DNA of 15,531 nt from Candidatus Moraniibacteriota bacterium (GCA_003507475.1 DNVQ01000052.1:6314-21844); one strand, 5' to 3'. Shown: positions 6,065 through 12,973, counted from the stretch's first letter. The notes: a model not told the origin generated them from the sequence alone. A program made the numbers and translations.

Positions 6065-6412
6065 GAGCGGGTAATTAGACATTAATCAAGGTTGAAAGCT
6101 TTTCAAATGTCGAAAAGCTGTTTTAAAAGTAGCGCTGCTTTTAAAATAAACCTTCCTAACGCTTTCTGATCCGGACGGCGTAGAAAATGACATTTCGTAG
6201 TACCCAGGGGACACCCCTGGACCCCTTCGGAGTGGGATGATGGAGTTTCGACGTGGCACGATTTTTTCCTCGCTTGTGCGAGCGTTCGTGGTGTTGGACA
6301 CATATTCTTTCTTCGGATTTTGTTTTTCGTGAATTTTGATCGCAGTGCCGCAGGTTGGCATTTTGTGAATCTTTTCCAGCGAAAAGAGGCCTACAGTCAA
6401 TTTTACCCGCTC
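6065..6412 (+). ncRNA. candidate retron msr-msd RNA with a1/a2 ends
   Basis: The 348-nt stretch is closed by a perfect 10-bp inverted repeat: GAGCGGGTAA (6065-6074) with TTACCCGCTC (6403-6412). Three more pairs are possible inside it (GAC 6078-6080 with GTC 6396-6398). Directly after a1 comes TTAG (6075-6078), like the context of the priming guanosine in Ec86, so G6078 is a candidate branch point. Next is a three-way junction: AAGGTT (6088-6093) with AACCTT (6149-6154) encloses AGCTTTTC/GAAAAGCT (6097-6119) and a 13-bp hairpin (6121-6146). Further hairpins are CCAGGGG/CCCCTGG (6204-6220), CACGA..CTCGC/GCGAG..TCGTG (6257-6290), GTGT/ACAC (6291-6301), TGCC/GGCA (6346-6360) and CTTTTC/GAAAAG (6371-6386). 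The region is richer in G+C than its neighbours and has no credible ORF. The msr/msd boundary is not resolved. Confidence 0.7.
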
Positions 6413-6434
6413 GTTCTTTTAAAATTTAAAAACC

Positions 6435-6491
6435 ATGGAGGTGCAGTATGGCTATTTCAAATGAGATGTGTCCCTTATCTGTCGCCTCCAT
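6435..6491 (+). promoter_or_regulatory. RT ribosome-binding site and possible sequestering pair
   Basis: GGAGGT (6437-6442) lies 5 nt before the ATG at 6448 and fixes the start. ATGGAGG (6435-6441) is perfectly complementary to CCTCCAT (6485-6491) inside codons 13-15, so the site could be masked in the mRNA. Confidence 0.5.
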
Positions 6492-7446
6492 TCAAGTTCA
6501 ATTGCAATGGACTTTAGGAGGTTTATCGGAACTGATTAGTGTTCCCAAGAAACAGTTAAAAAAAGCTTTTAAAATTGTTTCTACTCCAAAATTAGAAGCA
6601 ACGATTATGAAAAGGGGAGGGCTGGTAAGAAAAACTTTCCTTTATGGATTTGCCAGCTATATAATCAAGAATAAAAATAAAGAGCGTAAAATTCTTGAGC
6701 CGCATCCTGAAGTGCAAAAAGTCTACAAAAAAATAAAGGAGTGGTTGGAAAAAGTTGATCCGCCTCACGAAAGAACCTTTGGCTTCGTTAAAGACAGAAA
6801 TTGCAAAAAAGCAACTGAAACACTAAGCGCACTTTTTCGCGGCGGGCATCATGTTGCTTTTGATATCGCCGATGCTTTTCCCAATATTACTGAGGAGATG
6901 ATAAAAGAAGCTCTTTTGCGATTAGAAATCGAAGTTGATATGGCTGAAGTACTGGCTTGGTTTGTGACCTACAACTACCAGGGAAAAAGAAGGCTCCCAC
7001 AAGGATCATCTTCTAGTCCATCCATTTTGAATTTGGTGTATAAGCCAATGTGTAAAGAGATAGATAGATTTTGCCAAGCAAATGGAATTGAATGGTCGGT
7101 TTATGTGGATGATTTTAATTTTGCCGCTCCGAGTATTTCTTCGGAATTGAAAGATGCGTTACTATCTATTCCGAGTCAATTTGGTTTTTCGATTAAACCC
7201 AAAAAAAACAAGGATAATCTTGGCAAAACCATTCCTCATTTATTGGGTCTTACTGTGGCTGATGGCAAACTTCATTTTAGTCGCACGCAGAAAAAGAAGT
7301 TCAGAGGAATTTTTTATTTGGCAGTTAAATATCAAGAATATCCGCCGGAAGTTGTCCATGGAATTATGAGATATGTTCATCATATCTATGGTCCCAAGGA
7401 AAATTGGCCCGGCTGGTTAATAAAAATGGGAGGTACTCAATCATGA
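6448..7446 (+). CDS. retron-like reverse transcriptase
   Basis: This 332-residue protein is of normal retron RT length. It would copy part of the RNA encoded just upstream into single-stranded DNA. RT blocks appear in order: RKILEPHPEVQKVYKKI (about 80-96, RT1), FGFVKDRNCKKATETL (111-126, RT2), AFDIADAFPNI (RT3, catalytic Asp139), RRLPQGSSSSPSILNLVY (181-198, RT4), WSVYVDDFNFAA (RT5, Asp221 and Asp222), GFSIKPKKNK (246-255, RT6) and HLLGLTV (264-270, RT7). A short thumb follows with HGIMRYVHHIYGP. QG...SP excludes a DGR-type RT, and there is no maturase or endonuclease domain as in group II introns. Differences from classical retron RTs are no NAxxH after RT2 and LLG in place of VTG at RT7, so it is a divergent branch. 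The stop overlaps the next start (ATGA). Confidence 0.88.
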   Translation: MAISNEMCPLSVASIQVQLQWTLGGLSELISVPKKQLKKAFKIVSTPKLEATIMKRGGLVRKTFLYGFASYIIKNKNKERKILEPHPEVQKVYKKIKEWLEKVDPPHERTFGFVKDRNCKKATETLSALFRGGHHVAFDIADAFPNITEEMIKEALLRLEIEVDMAEVLAWFVTYNYQGKRRLPQGSSSSPSILNLVYKPMCKEIDRFCQANGIEWSVYVDDFNFAAPSISSELKDALLSIPSQFGFSIKPKKNKDNLGKTIPHLLGLTVADGKLHFSRTQKKKFRGIFYLAVKYQEYPPEVVHGIMRYVHHIYGPKENWPGWLIKMGGTQS

Positions 7447-8750
7447 CACTACTGCCAGATATGATGTCACGCGTTCCACCGCAAAACATAGACGCAGAGC
7501 AGATTTTGTTAGGAACAATTCTGTTGACGGGAAAAATTCCTGAAAATTTTTCTCCCGATTTATTTTACAAAGATAGCCATAGGCTTATTTTTTCTGCTAT
7601 GCTTGCCTTAAGTATCGAGGGCGGAATTGATATAACAACTGTATCCAATTATCTGAGAAATCAGAATAAAATGGAACAGATTGGGGGAGTGATATATTTG
7701 GTAAATCTTACAAATATAGTGCCTTCCGTATCTAACATTCATAAATACGCAGAAATTGTAAGAGAAAAAGCTGTTCTGAGAAAAATTATCGCAGTTTCGT
7801 CAGAGGCTGCACAAATTTCTTATGAAGAGCAGGGAGATATTCCCGTGATCTTAGCTCAATTGCAAAGACAGTTATACGAAATTCAATCAATGCTCGGAGT
7901 ATTGGGCAGTGAGGAAATGGATCTCGATTTGGATACTCTCTTGGAAGGTTTCTGCGTTAAAGAAACTCATCTGGAGTGTTTAAACAATGCTGTTGGTGGA
8001 CTACCTAGTGATGTAACTGTCGTTGGTGGCGCCATAAGCATGGGCAAAACATCTTTAACCTTAGGTTTTCTAAGTAAGTTTGCCATAAAAGACGGTCAAA
8101 GAGTGGCATACTTCGGGTCAGGTGTAAAAAAAGACGAGATATATCTTCGCCTTCTTTGTTTCATGTCTGGTATAGAAAGCAAAGTGCTTCAAAGAGGTGG
8201 CGTCAATCAAGAACAGCGGAAGATATTAGCAGCGCACCATAAAGTTATTAATGCGGCACCCATTTCGATTTTTACAATGTCTGAAAAAATGTCTGTTATA
8301 GATATTGTTTCAAAAACTCGAGCTCTAGTAGAAGAGTATGGAAAAGACGAGATGGGAGCGATTATTATCGAAAATCTGCAGCAACTTGTTTGGCCTGAGT
8401 CAATAAAAACAAGAAAGGGGGAATTGGATCTTATATTCAGCTGTTTAAAATCACTGGCCTTGGATCTGGATATTCCCGTGATTATTTCATCTCAAGTTGA
8501 TCGCAACATTTCTTTGCGTGAAGACAAAAGACCAAAGCCAACAGACGTTGTTGGGACGGGAGATATAGAAGCGTTATCCAGGTTGGTTCTTCTGTTGTAC
8601 TGGGATGATTATTATCATCCAGAAAGAAACTCTCGAGATGAAGACGGGTTTGTACCGGCAGAAATAATTATTTATAAAACTGGTAAACCCGTTACCCTTA
8701 ACCTAAAATTTAATCCGCTTACTTTTCAATGGAAAGACGCGGAAAACTGA
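7443..8750 (+). CDS. divergent DnaB-like RecA-fold ATPase, partner of the RT
   Basis: A Shine-Dalgarno GGGAGG (7428-7433) and the ATGA overlap with the RT stop fix the start at 7443, giving 435 residues. The N-terminal domain (about 10-115) is DnaB-like: RVPPQNIDAEQILLGTIL, then IYLVNLTNIVPSVSNIHKYAEIVREKAVLRKI. A linker helix leads to a RecA-like C-terminal domain. Walker A is GAISMGKTS (Lys202, Thr203). The usual FSLEM after the second strand reads YFGSGVKKDE, so the expected catalytic Glu is missing as I align it. Walker B is GAIIIENLQQL with Glu310 for Asp. PVIISSQVDR keeps the sensor Gln351, and the SGaIEQDAD region reads TGDIEALSRL. It is therefore likely to bind ATP but to be a poor or regulated motor, unlike a replicative helicase. 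Its position suggests it is the effector or partner of the retron-like unit (inference). Confidence 0.85.
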   Translation: MTLLPDMMSRVPPQNIDAEQILLGTILLTGKIPENFSPDLFYKDSHRLIFSAMLALSIEGGIDITTVSNYLRNQNKMEQIGGVIYLVNLTNIVPSVSNIHKYAEIVREKAVLRKIIAVSSEAAQISYEEQGDIPVILAQLQRQLYEIQSMLGVLGSEEMDLDLDTLLEGFCVKETHLECLNNAVGGLPSDVTVVGGAISMGKTSLTLGFLSKFAIKDGQRVAYFGSGVKKDEIYLRLLCFMSGIESKVLQRGGVNQEQRKILAAHHKVINAAPISIFTMSEKMSVIDIVSKTRALVEEYGKDEMGAIIIENLQQLVWPESIKTRKGELDLIFSCLKSLALDLDIPVIISSQVDRNISLREDKRPKPTDVVGTGDIEALSRLVLLLYWDDYYHPERNSRDEDGFVPAEIIIYKTGKPVTLNLKFNPLTFQWKDAEN

Positions 8751-8809
8751 AACTGGAAATAGACCAGTTTCATCGGGCGGGATAGACAGAAATGTCTACC
8801 CGCCTTTTT
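8748..8809 (+). terminator. double hairpin and terminator ending the RT-DnaB unit
   Basis: TGAAACTGG (8748-8756, overlapping the stop codon) pairs with CCAGTTTCA (8764-8772). Then GGCGGG-A-TAGACA (8776-8788) pairs with TGTCTA-CCCGCC (8793-8804) with one bulged A, followed by TTTTT. The second hairpin is a strong intrinsic terminator. Confidence 0.85.
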
Positions 8810-8864
8810 ATTTTATGATTTTACAGGCCGAAAATATTAGAGTGCGATCTGTTTGAGTTAAGCC

Positions 8865-8893
8865 TTGCTTTTTTCCTGAAAATAGTGTATACT
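8865..8893 (+). promoter_or_regulatory. promoter of the lysozyme-like gene
   Basis: TTGCTT (8865-8870), a 17-bp spacer and TATACT (8888-8893) predict a start near 8900. It lies 50 bp before the ATG at 8950. Confidence 0.6.
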
Positions 8894-8907
8894 AGCAATA
8901 GGTAAAT

Positions 8908-8932
8908 AAACGGGTGTAAATTCCCGTTTTTT
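8908..8932 (+). terminator. terminator-like hairpin in the 5' leader (possible attenuator)
   Basis: AAACGGG (8908-8914) pairs perfectly with CCCGTTT (8923-8929), and T continues to 8932. It starts about 8 nt after the predicted transcription start, so the gene's own transcript must read through it. It could attenuate transcription or protect the 5' end. Confidence 0.55.
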
Positions 8933-8949
8933 ATATTTTTAGACCAAAT

Positions 8950-9609
8950 ATGAGTAGATTAAGACAAAAATACAATAAAATAAAGGAAAAAATGATCAAT
9001 AGCAGTATTGAGAGACTTGTTTTTTGTGGTAAAAAATTGCATAATATTATTGATATAGAGAGAAATTATTTGAAAAATTTGATTTTGCTATTTTTTATCG
9101 GTTTTTTATCCTTTTTTACTTACTGCTCGCTTAAATCATTGGATTCTATTAAAACTCAGAAAATTGAAATCATGGCAGTTGAGTTGCCCCCAAGAAATAT
9201 AGAATTAGAAAATAGAATCAAAAAAGCGACCGCTGGATTTCCAATTGAAAACATGAGTCGCTTTATCGCCCTGGAAGATGAAAAAACTGCTGCTTTTATG
9301 GTAGCGATTGCCAAAAAAGAAAGTAATTGGGGAAAAAGAACGCCCAAATTAAATGGAGAAGAATGTAATAATTTTTGGGGATTTCGTCAAAAGCGCGAGA
9401 GAATGGGAAGCGGAGGACATACTTGTTTTGATAATCAAAGAGATGCTGTGAAATCTGTGGCTGAAAGAGTGAAAAACTTAATTGAAAGCGGAATTGATAC
9501 TCCTGAAAAAATGGTAGTTTGGAAATGTGGCTATAGTTGTGAAGCCCATAATCCAGAAAGTGTATCCAAATGGATTGAGGATGTTGAGTTTTATTATAAT
9601 AAATTTTAA
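8950..9609 (+). CDS. membrane-anchored GH73/lysozyme-like peptidoglycan hydrolase
   Basis: This 219-residue protein has a charged N-terminus (1-40), one membrane helix (about 43-62, NLILLFFIGFLSFFTYCSLK), and then an outside domain. The domain shows AAFMVAIAKKESNWGKRTPKLNGEECNNFWGFR. The ESNWG..(N)NFWGF pattern, with Glu124 as the likely catalytic acid, matches the glucosaminidase (GH73) and lysozyme-like superfamily, which cuts cell-wall glycan. Four cysteines (139, 159, 193, 197) could form two disulfides outside the membrane. The C-terminal part WKCGYSCEAHNPESVSKWIEDVEFYYNKF is the usual end helix. The gene has its own promoter and a leader hairpin. It is unlikely to belong to the RT unit, because a terminator and a promoter lie between them. 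Confidence 0.78.
   Translation: MSRLRQKYNKIKEKMINSSIERLVFCGKKLHNIIDIERNYLKNLILLFFIGFLSFFTYCSLKSLDSIKTQKIEIMAVELPPRNIELENRIKKATAGFPIENMSRFIALEDEKTAAFMVAIAKKESNWGKRTPKLNGEECNNFWGFRQKRERMGSGGHTCFDNQRDAVKSVAERVKNLIESGIDTPEKMVVWKCGYSCEAHNPESVSKWIEDVEFYYNKF
9575..9602 (+). promoter_or_regulatory. possible promoter for the polytopic membrane protein gene
   Basis: TTGAGG (9575-9580), a 16-bp spacer and TAATAA (9597-9602) lie at the very end of the preceding coding region. A start near 9609 would give an 85-nt leader containing the hairpin at 9646-9686. Co-transcription with the upstream gene is equally possible. Confidence 0.35.
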
Positions 9610-9645
9610 GCCGTCCGTCTAATAATAATAGAAATTAATAGCAAA

Positions 9646-9686
9646 ACCCCAGTTAAATAGTGCGGATTAACGCAATTTAACGGGGT
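9646..9686 (+). promoter_or_regulatory. leader hairpin that buries the Shine-Dalgarno sequence
   Basis: ACCCC (9646-9650) pairs with GGGGT (9682-9686), then GTTAAAT (9652-9658) with ATTTAAC (9675-9681), A9651 being bulged. TGCG (9661-9664) pairs with CGCA (9671-9674) at the tip. The GGGG is the only ribosome-binding site for the ATG at 9694 (8 nt away) and is fully paired. No T run follows, so it is not a terminator. It could act as a thermometer, protein site or other translational switch. Confidence 0.6.
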
Positions 9687-9693
9687 GAATAAA

Positions 9694-10680
9694 ATGAAGA
9701 AAAAAATTGATTATGTAGCCATAGTGAAGGAAGCGATAAATATAACCAAGCGCCATAGAACTTTATGGTGGTTTGGGTTTTTAGCTATTTTTAGCGGTTC
9801 TTATTCTTCTTTTAATTATTCTTTCCCTAGTAACAATTCTGAGAATGGAGAAATAAGTGAAATGGAGATGATGAGCATGCTAAGAAAAGTATCTTTTTAT
9901 TGGGAATTGTACAAAGAGTGGATAATTTTGGGAATAATATTAATAGTCATTTTATTAATCGCTCTTTACATAATCGGGTTAATCGGGCGAGGGGCTTTGA
10001 TAAATTCTATTTTTAAATCCATAAAAAAAGAAGCTTTTTCTTTTTCTTCGGGACTAAAAACAGGAGTGTATTTTTTGGGAAGATTATTTTTGATTAAATT
10101 ATTTTTTTCAGTGGCTTTTTTGATTTTGGCTTTTGTTTTAATATTTCCGATAGTCAGATTGGCGGTTTTGGAAAGTTATACAATTGCGATTTCATTGGGC
10201 ATAGTTGCTTTTCTGTTATTGGTTTCTTCTGCTATTTTATTCTTTTATTTCAGGAGATACGGAGAGATGTATTTAATCGGCAGTGATTTGAGCATTTCAA
10301 ATTCTATAAAGTTAGCCTATCGATTGTTTGAAAAAAATATAAAAGAAAGTCTGTTGATGGGATTGGTTTTGATAGCTCTCAATATAGTTGTAGGCGTGGT
10401 AATGGTTTTTGTTTTATTGGGATTGCTTATTCCTTTAGGAATAGCAGGAGCGATCATTTATAAATTAGCAGGGGAGTTGACTATCATAATTCTTGCGGTA
10501 ATTGCCATTTTAATATTTATAGGATTTTTATTCTTGTTCAGTTCAATTTTAAATGTATTTTTTGAGGCTGTGTGGATATTATTTTTTCATGAGATAGCAA
10601 AAGGGGATAAGAATGATTTATTGGAAAAAGAAAAGAGTGTTGAGCTGAGCGCAGAAGCTGAACCGGGGATGCCTGTGTAA
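9694..10680 (+). CDS. polytopic membrane protein of unknown function
   Basis: The product is 328 residues from the ATG at 9694; a GTG at 9685 would lie inside the GGGG ribosome-binding site and is less likely. About six to seven hydrophobic segments are visible. They begin near LWWFGFLAIFSGSY, then IILGIILIVILLIALYIIGLIG, FSVAFLILAFVLIFPIVRLA, ISLGIVAFLLLVSSAILFFY, LVLIALNIVVGVVMVFVLLG and IIILAVIAILIFIGFLFLFS. A long loop between the first two (about 40-75) is rich in Ser, Asn and Glu. The C-terminus is short and acidic. The N-terminal pattern with KRHRTLWWFGFLA and a following GRGALI resembles uncharacterised bacterial integral membrane proteins (DUF4013/YciC-like in appearance), but I cannot assign a family. 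A terminator follows directly. Confidence 0.75.
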   Translation: MKKKIDYVAIVKEAINITKRHRTLWWFGFLAIFSGSYSSFNYSFPSNNSENGEISEMEMMSMLRKVSFYWELYKEWIILGIILIVILLIALYIIGLIGRGALINSIFKSIKKEAFSFSSGLKTGVYFLGRLFLIKLFFSVAFLILAFVLIFPIVRLAVLESYTIAISLGIVAFLLLVSSAILFFYFRRYGEMYLIGSDLSISNSIKLAYRLFEKNIKESLLMGLVLIALNIVVGVVMVFVLLGLLIPLGIAGAIIYKLAGELTIIILAVIAILIFIGFLFLFSSILNVFFEAVWILFFHEIAKGDKNDLLEKEKSVELSAEAEPGMPV

Positions 10681-10700
10681 AAAAGAAAATATGATTTCAA

Positions 10701-10729
10701 AAACCATCTTTAATTGAGATGGTTTTTTT
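10701..10729 (+). terminator. intrinsic terminator
   Basis: AAACCATCT (10701-10709) pairs perfectly with AGATGGTTT (10717-10725), and the T run extends to 10729. It is 20 bp after the stop of the membrane protein gene. Confidence 0.88.
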
Positions 10730-10943
10730 ATCAGAAAAATCTTCAGGCTTAAGTTGGACGCTTTCTTATCTGATTAATTGTAATTTTTATTGTCGATAAG
10801 CAGTTTTGGTGAGATGAATAAAAAGTTATTTGTCAGAAGTGCAAAAATACTATTTTTTTGGAAAGTAAAGTGTTAGAGGGACATTTGATGTATGGCGTTT
10901 GTTGTTTATTTGGTCTTAAATTTTACCTTTAATAATGAAATAA
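10730..10943. other. intergenic region without recognisable features
   Basis: AT-rich spacer between two convergent genes, flanked by a terminator on each side. I see no conserved ORF, repeat or promoter here. Confidence 0.5.
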
Positions 10944-10973
10944 AAAAACCACCATTTCCCAATAGTGGTTTTT
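10944..10973 (-). terminator. terminator of the secreted-protein operon
   Basis: AAAAACCAC (10944-10952) pairs with GTGGTTTTT (10965-10973). Read on the minus strand it is followed by a run of T. It lies 20 bp past the stop of the 10993-11979 gene. Confidence 0.75.
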
Positions 10974-10992
10974 GTCTTTTATGTTTTGTGTT

Positions 10993-11979
10993 TTACTGTA
11001 CATTACATTTTGAACCTCTGGAACTTCCTAGAGTTCCTAATCCAGAGCCTCCATTTAAGAGATGGCCGCTAGGAGTGAGACCCTTTAGTTTGTCCCTTAA
11101 ATTTTGAGACATATCACAGATTTGGTTATTGATTTTATTCTGAACATTTTTCCGAGCGTTTCCAATTCCTTGTTTGATAATTCCAGTGGCAATCTTTCCC
11201 ACTACTATTCCAGCTATTTCTCCAGCGTTTTCGGCGTTTGCTAGGGCATCATTATCCATAGTATTGGCAGCTATGGTTACACCTTCTATGATTGATCCTG
11301 GGGTAATAACTGTTTTCCCGTCACTACTTTTTTGACCAATAAATCCTCCGTAGGCGTTAGCTTGAATGGCCGCTTTTTCTTTTTCTTCTCTTAATTTCTT
11401 TTCATAAACGCTTTCGGTCATTAAAGCATAGGCGAGGGGATTATTTTTGGGTTCCATAAATGCATCATAGGCTGCCCAAGTGCCATCAGCAAACATTTCC
11501 ACCGGTCCGCAGGCAAACTCTTCAAAATCAGATTGCCATTCGGTAAAATCAATTTCTAGGACAAAATTTTGAGCTCTCTCTGAACGCCACTGGGCAAATG
11601 AACCTCCGCAAGCCGAAGAATATGATCCGGATGATTTGCCTCTGGTTGTGATAGTGAAGAAATCATTCATATAAGTGTTGGTTGTCCCAGTAGGTCCATT
11701 GAAAAGATAATCTTCCCAATCAGTAATAAACAGTGAAGCAGCCTGCGTGGTGCCTGAGACAAGATTATTGACAGTTTCACTGAGAGTTTCGATGGCGGCT
11801 TTTTTTAGGGCTCCTACTATGGCGGCTCTAATTTGAATTCCTATATTATCAAGCATGGTTCTAAAAAAAGCATTTCCAATATCCGGCCAAGCGGCATAGG
11901 CGCTAGCTCTGTGAGTAGGGGAAGCTAGGGAAACAAATATTAAAACGATGGCGCTGAATATAATTTTTTTATTCTTCAT
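10993..11979 (-). CDS. secreted CPR-type protein, possible surface or secretion-apparatus component
   Basis: The 328-residue protein starts with a signal peptide (MKNKKIIFSAIVLIFVSLASPTHRASA, likely cleaved after ASA). A helical region follows (IQIRAAIVGALKKAAIETLSETVNNLV), then FITDWEDYLFNGPT and YMNDFFTITTRGKSS. An acidic middle has four cysteines (CGG, FACGP, ICDM, KCNV). A later helix has TIAANTMDNDALANAENAGEIAGIVVGKIATGII. I recall proteins with FITDWEDFL.. and ..MNDFFT..TRG blocks from Parcubacteria, often near type IV secretion or pilus-like gene clusters. That context is not visible here and the role is inferred. The start overlaps the upstream gene's stop by 11 bp, so translation is coupled. 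No TM anchor is seen after the signal peptide. Confidence 0.7.
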   Translation of the reverse strand: MKNKKIIFSAIVLIFVSLASPTHRASAYAAWPDIGNAFFRTMLDNIGIQIRAAIVGALKKAAIETLSETVNNLVSGTTQAASLFITDWEDYLFNGPTGTTNTYMNDFFTITTRGKSSGSYSSACGGSFAQWRSERAQNFVLEIDFTEWQSDFEEFACGPVEMFADGTWAAYDAFMEPKNNPLAYALMTESVYEKKLREEKEKAAIQANAYGGFIGQKSSDGKTVITPGSIIEGVTIAANTMDNDALANAENAGEIAGIVVGKIATGIIKQGIGNARKNVQNKINNQICDMSQNLRDKLKGLTPSGHLLNGGSGLGTLGSSRGSKCNVQ

Positions 11980-12973
11980 AATTTTGCATAGCTTGCTCCA
12001 TGGCGAAGTTGGTTAGTCCTAGTTCTTCTAATTTTACTTCAGTTTCACTTAGGTAATCATTGGCTAGGGTCATAATATTTTCTACTTCAGAAAAACTTAC
12101 CAAAGAGGCAATCGGATCAGTAGTGTCAACTTTTACTTTTTCCTTGAGAGATATGGCATAAGTAGCTAATTGTAAGCCCTTTTTATGTATATCAAACATA
12201 TCCTCAGGAACTTCAAGCTCGTCTAATTTTGTGAGCATAGTAGATCCTTTGTCCGCTAAGTCTGTGAAATATTCCATTCCCGATCCCGCCCCATTAGTTG
12301 AGGAAACTACGGCTGGAATTTTTAACATTATTTCATTGGAAAATTCTTGGATGGATTCCTTGGAATCAATTGAATGGGGTAGATTGTTGGTCATTATGTA
12401 GAAAAGAGAGGATAAATATTCCTGATTGTCTTCTTTCTTTTTTCTTTCTTGTTTTTCTTTTCCGTAACCTGAATAGTCTTGTTTTTTCTTTTTTATTTTT
12501 GACTCATCTACTTCTGGTAAGTCTTCAAAAGAAATGCTCCCGGATAATTTTTCTTCTATCAGGGCGTTAATGCTATTCATATCAACTCCTCCGCCGTCTT
12601 GTCCGGCTGCTACCATCTCAGCTATTCGATTGGAAAATTCAGTGGTTAAATTTTCAGAATCAGAATTTATGTTTAGAGCTTTAGCATCTTTGGTGTTGTC
12701 AATTTTGTCTCCAGGAGCCGGTTTAAGTGGATTATAGCCACTTTCTACCTCGGCGCCATCTTGGTAGCCGTCGCCATCGGTATCAGGGTTTTTTGAATCA
12801 GTTCCATGTTTTTCTTCATCTTCATTGCTAAGATTGTCCTGATCAGAATCAAGAAAAACGCTTCCGTTAGTTGAATTTTCTCTGGCAATAATAGAAAAAG
12901 AATAGCCAAAAAATAAGAGCAAGAAAAAAATTAATAAAGTTACTTTTATTTTTTTTACTTCTATCAAGTACAT
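11969..12973 (-). CDS. secreted/anchored protein with thrombospondin type 3 calcium-binding repeats
   Basis: The 334-residue protein has an N-terminal hydrophobic helix (about 10-30, VTLLIFFLLLFFGYSFSIIA) that acts as signal or anchor. Residues about 41-85 form Asp-rich TSP type 3 calcium-binding repeats (LDSDQDNLSNEDEEKHGTD, then PDTDGDGYQDGAEVESGYNP). A disordered, Lys/Glu-rich segment follows (about 150-185, with KKKKQDYSGYGKEKQERKKKE). A long helical C-terminal domain has YLSSLFYIMTNNLPHS and ends with MEQAMQNYEE. The repeats suggest an extracellular, calcium-stabilised stalk. It is the first gene of a two-gene minus-strand operon with its own promoter. In my memory this architecture is typical of CPR surface proteins of unknown role. 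The ATG at 12973 lacks a clear ribosome-binding site. Confidence 0.78.
   Translation of the reverse strand: MYLIEVKKIKVTLLIFFLLLFFGYSFSIIARENSTNGSVFLDSDQDNLSNEDEEKHGTDSKNPDTDGDGYQDGAEVESGYNPLKPAPGDKIDNTKDAKALNINSDSENLTTEFSNRIAEMVAAGQDGGGVDMNSINALIEEKLSGSISFEDLPEVDESKIKKKKQDYSGYGKEKQERKKKEDNQEYLSSLFYIMTNNLPHSIDSKESIQEFSNEIMLKIPAVVSSTNGAGSGMEYFTDLADKGSTMLTKLDELEVPEDMFDIHKKGLQLATYAISLKEKVKVDTTDPIASLVSFSEVENIMTLANDYLSETEVKLEELGLTNFAMEQAMQNYEE

Noticed and set aside
6086..6400. Minus-strand ORF of 104 residues over the ncRNA
   Set aside because: It lies entirely within the hairpin-rich region, has no ribosome-binding site or recognisable family, and runs against the strong promoter. It is probably a chance frame.
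6448..7446. Diversity-generating retroelement RT
   Set aside because: The RT4 motif is LPQG followed by SP, not the altered SQ form of DGR RTs, and I see no template/variable repeat pair or target gene with a C-type lectin end.
6065..7446. Group II intron
   Set aside because: The ORF has no maturase X domain or HNH endonuclease, and no domain V-like hairpin is evident at a 3' end after the RT.
7443..8750. The cell's replicative DnaB helicase
   Set aside because: Key catalytic positions differ from replicative DnaB, and the gene is locked in an operon with the RT. A normal dnaB is expected elsewhere, though this cannot be seen here.
8950..9609. Lysozyme-like gene as a third part of the retron-like unit or a phage endolysin
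   Set aside because: A strong terminator and a separate promoter stand between it and the RT unit, and no phage structural genes are in the window.
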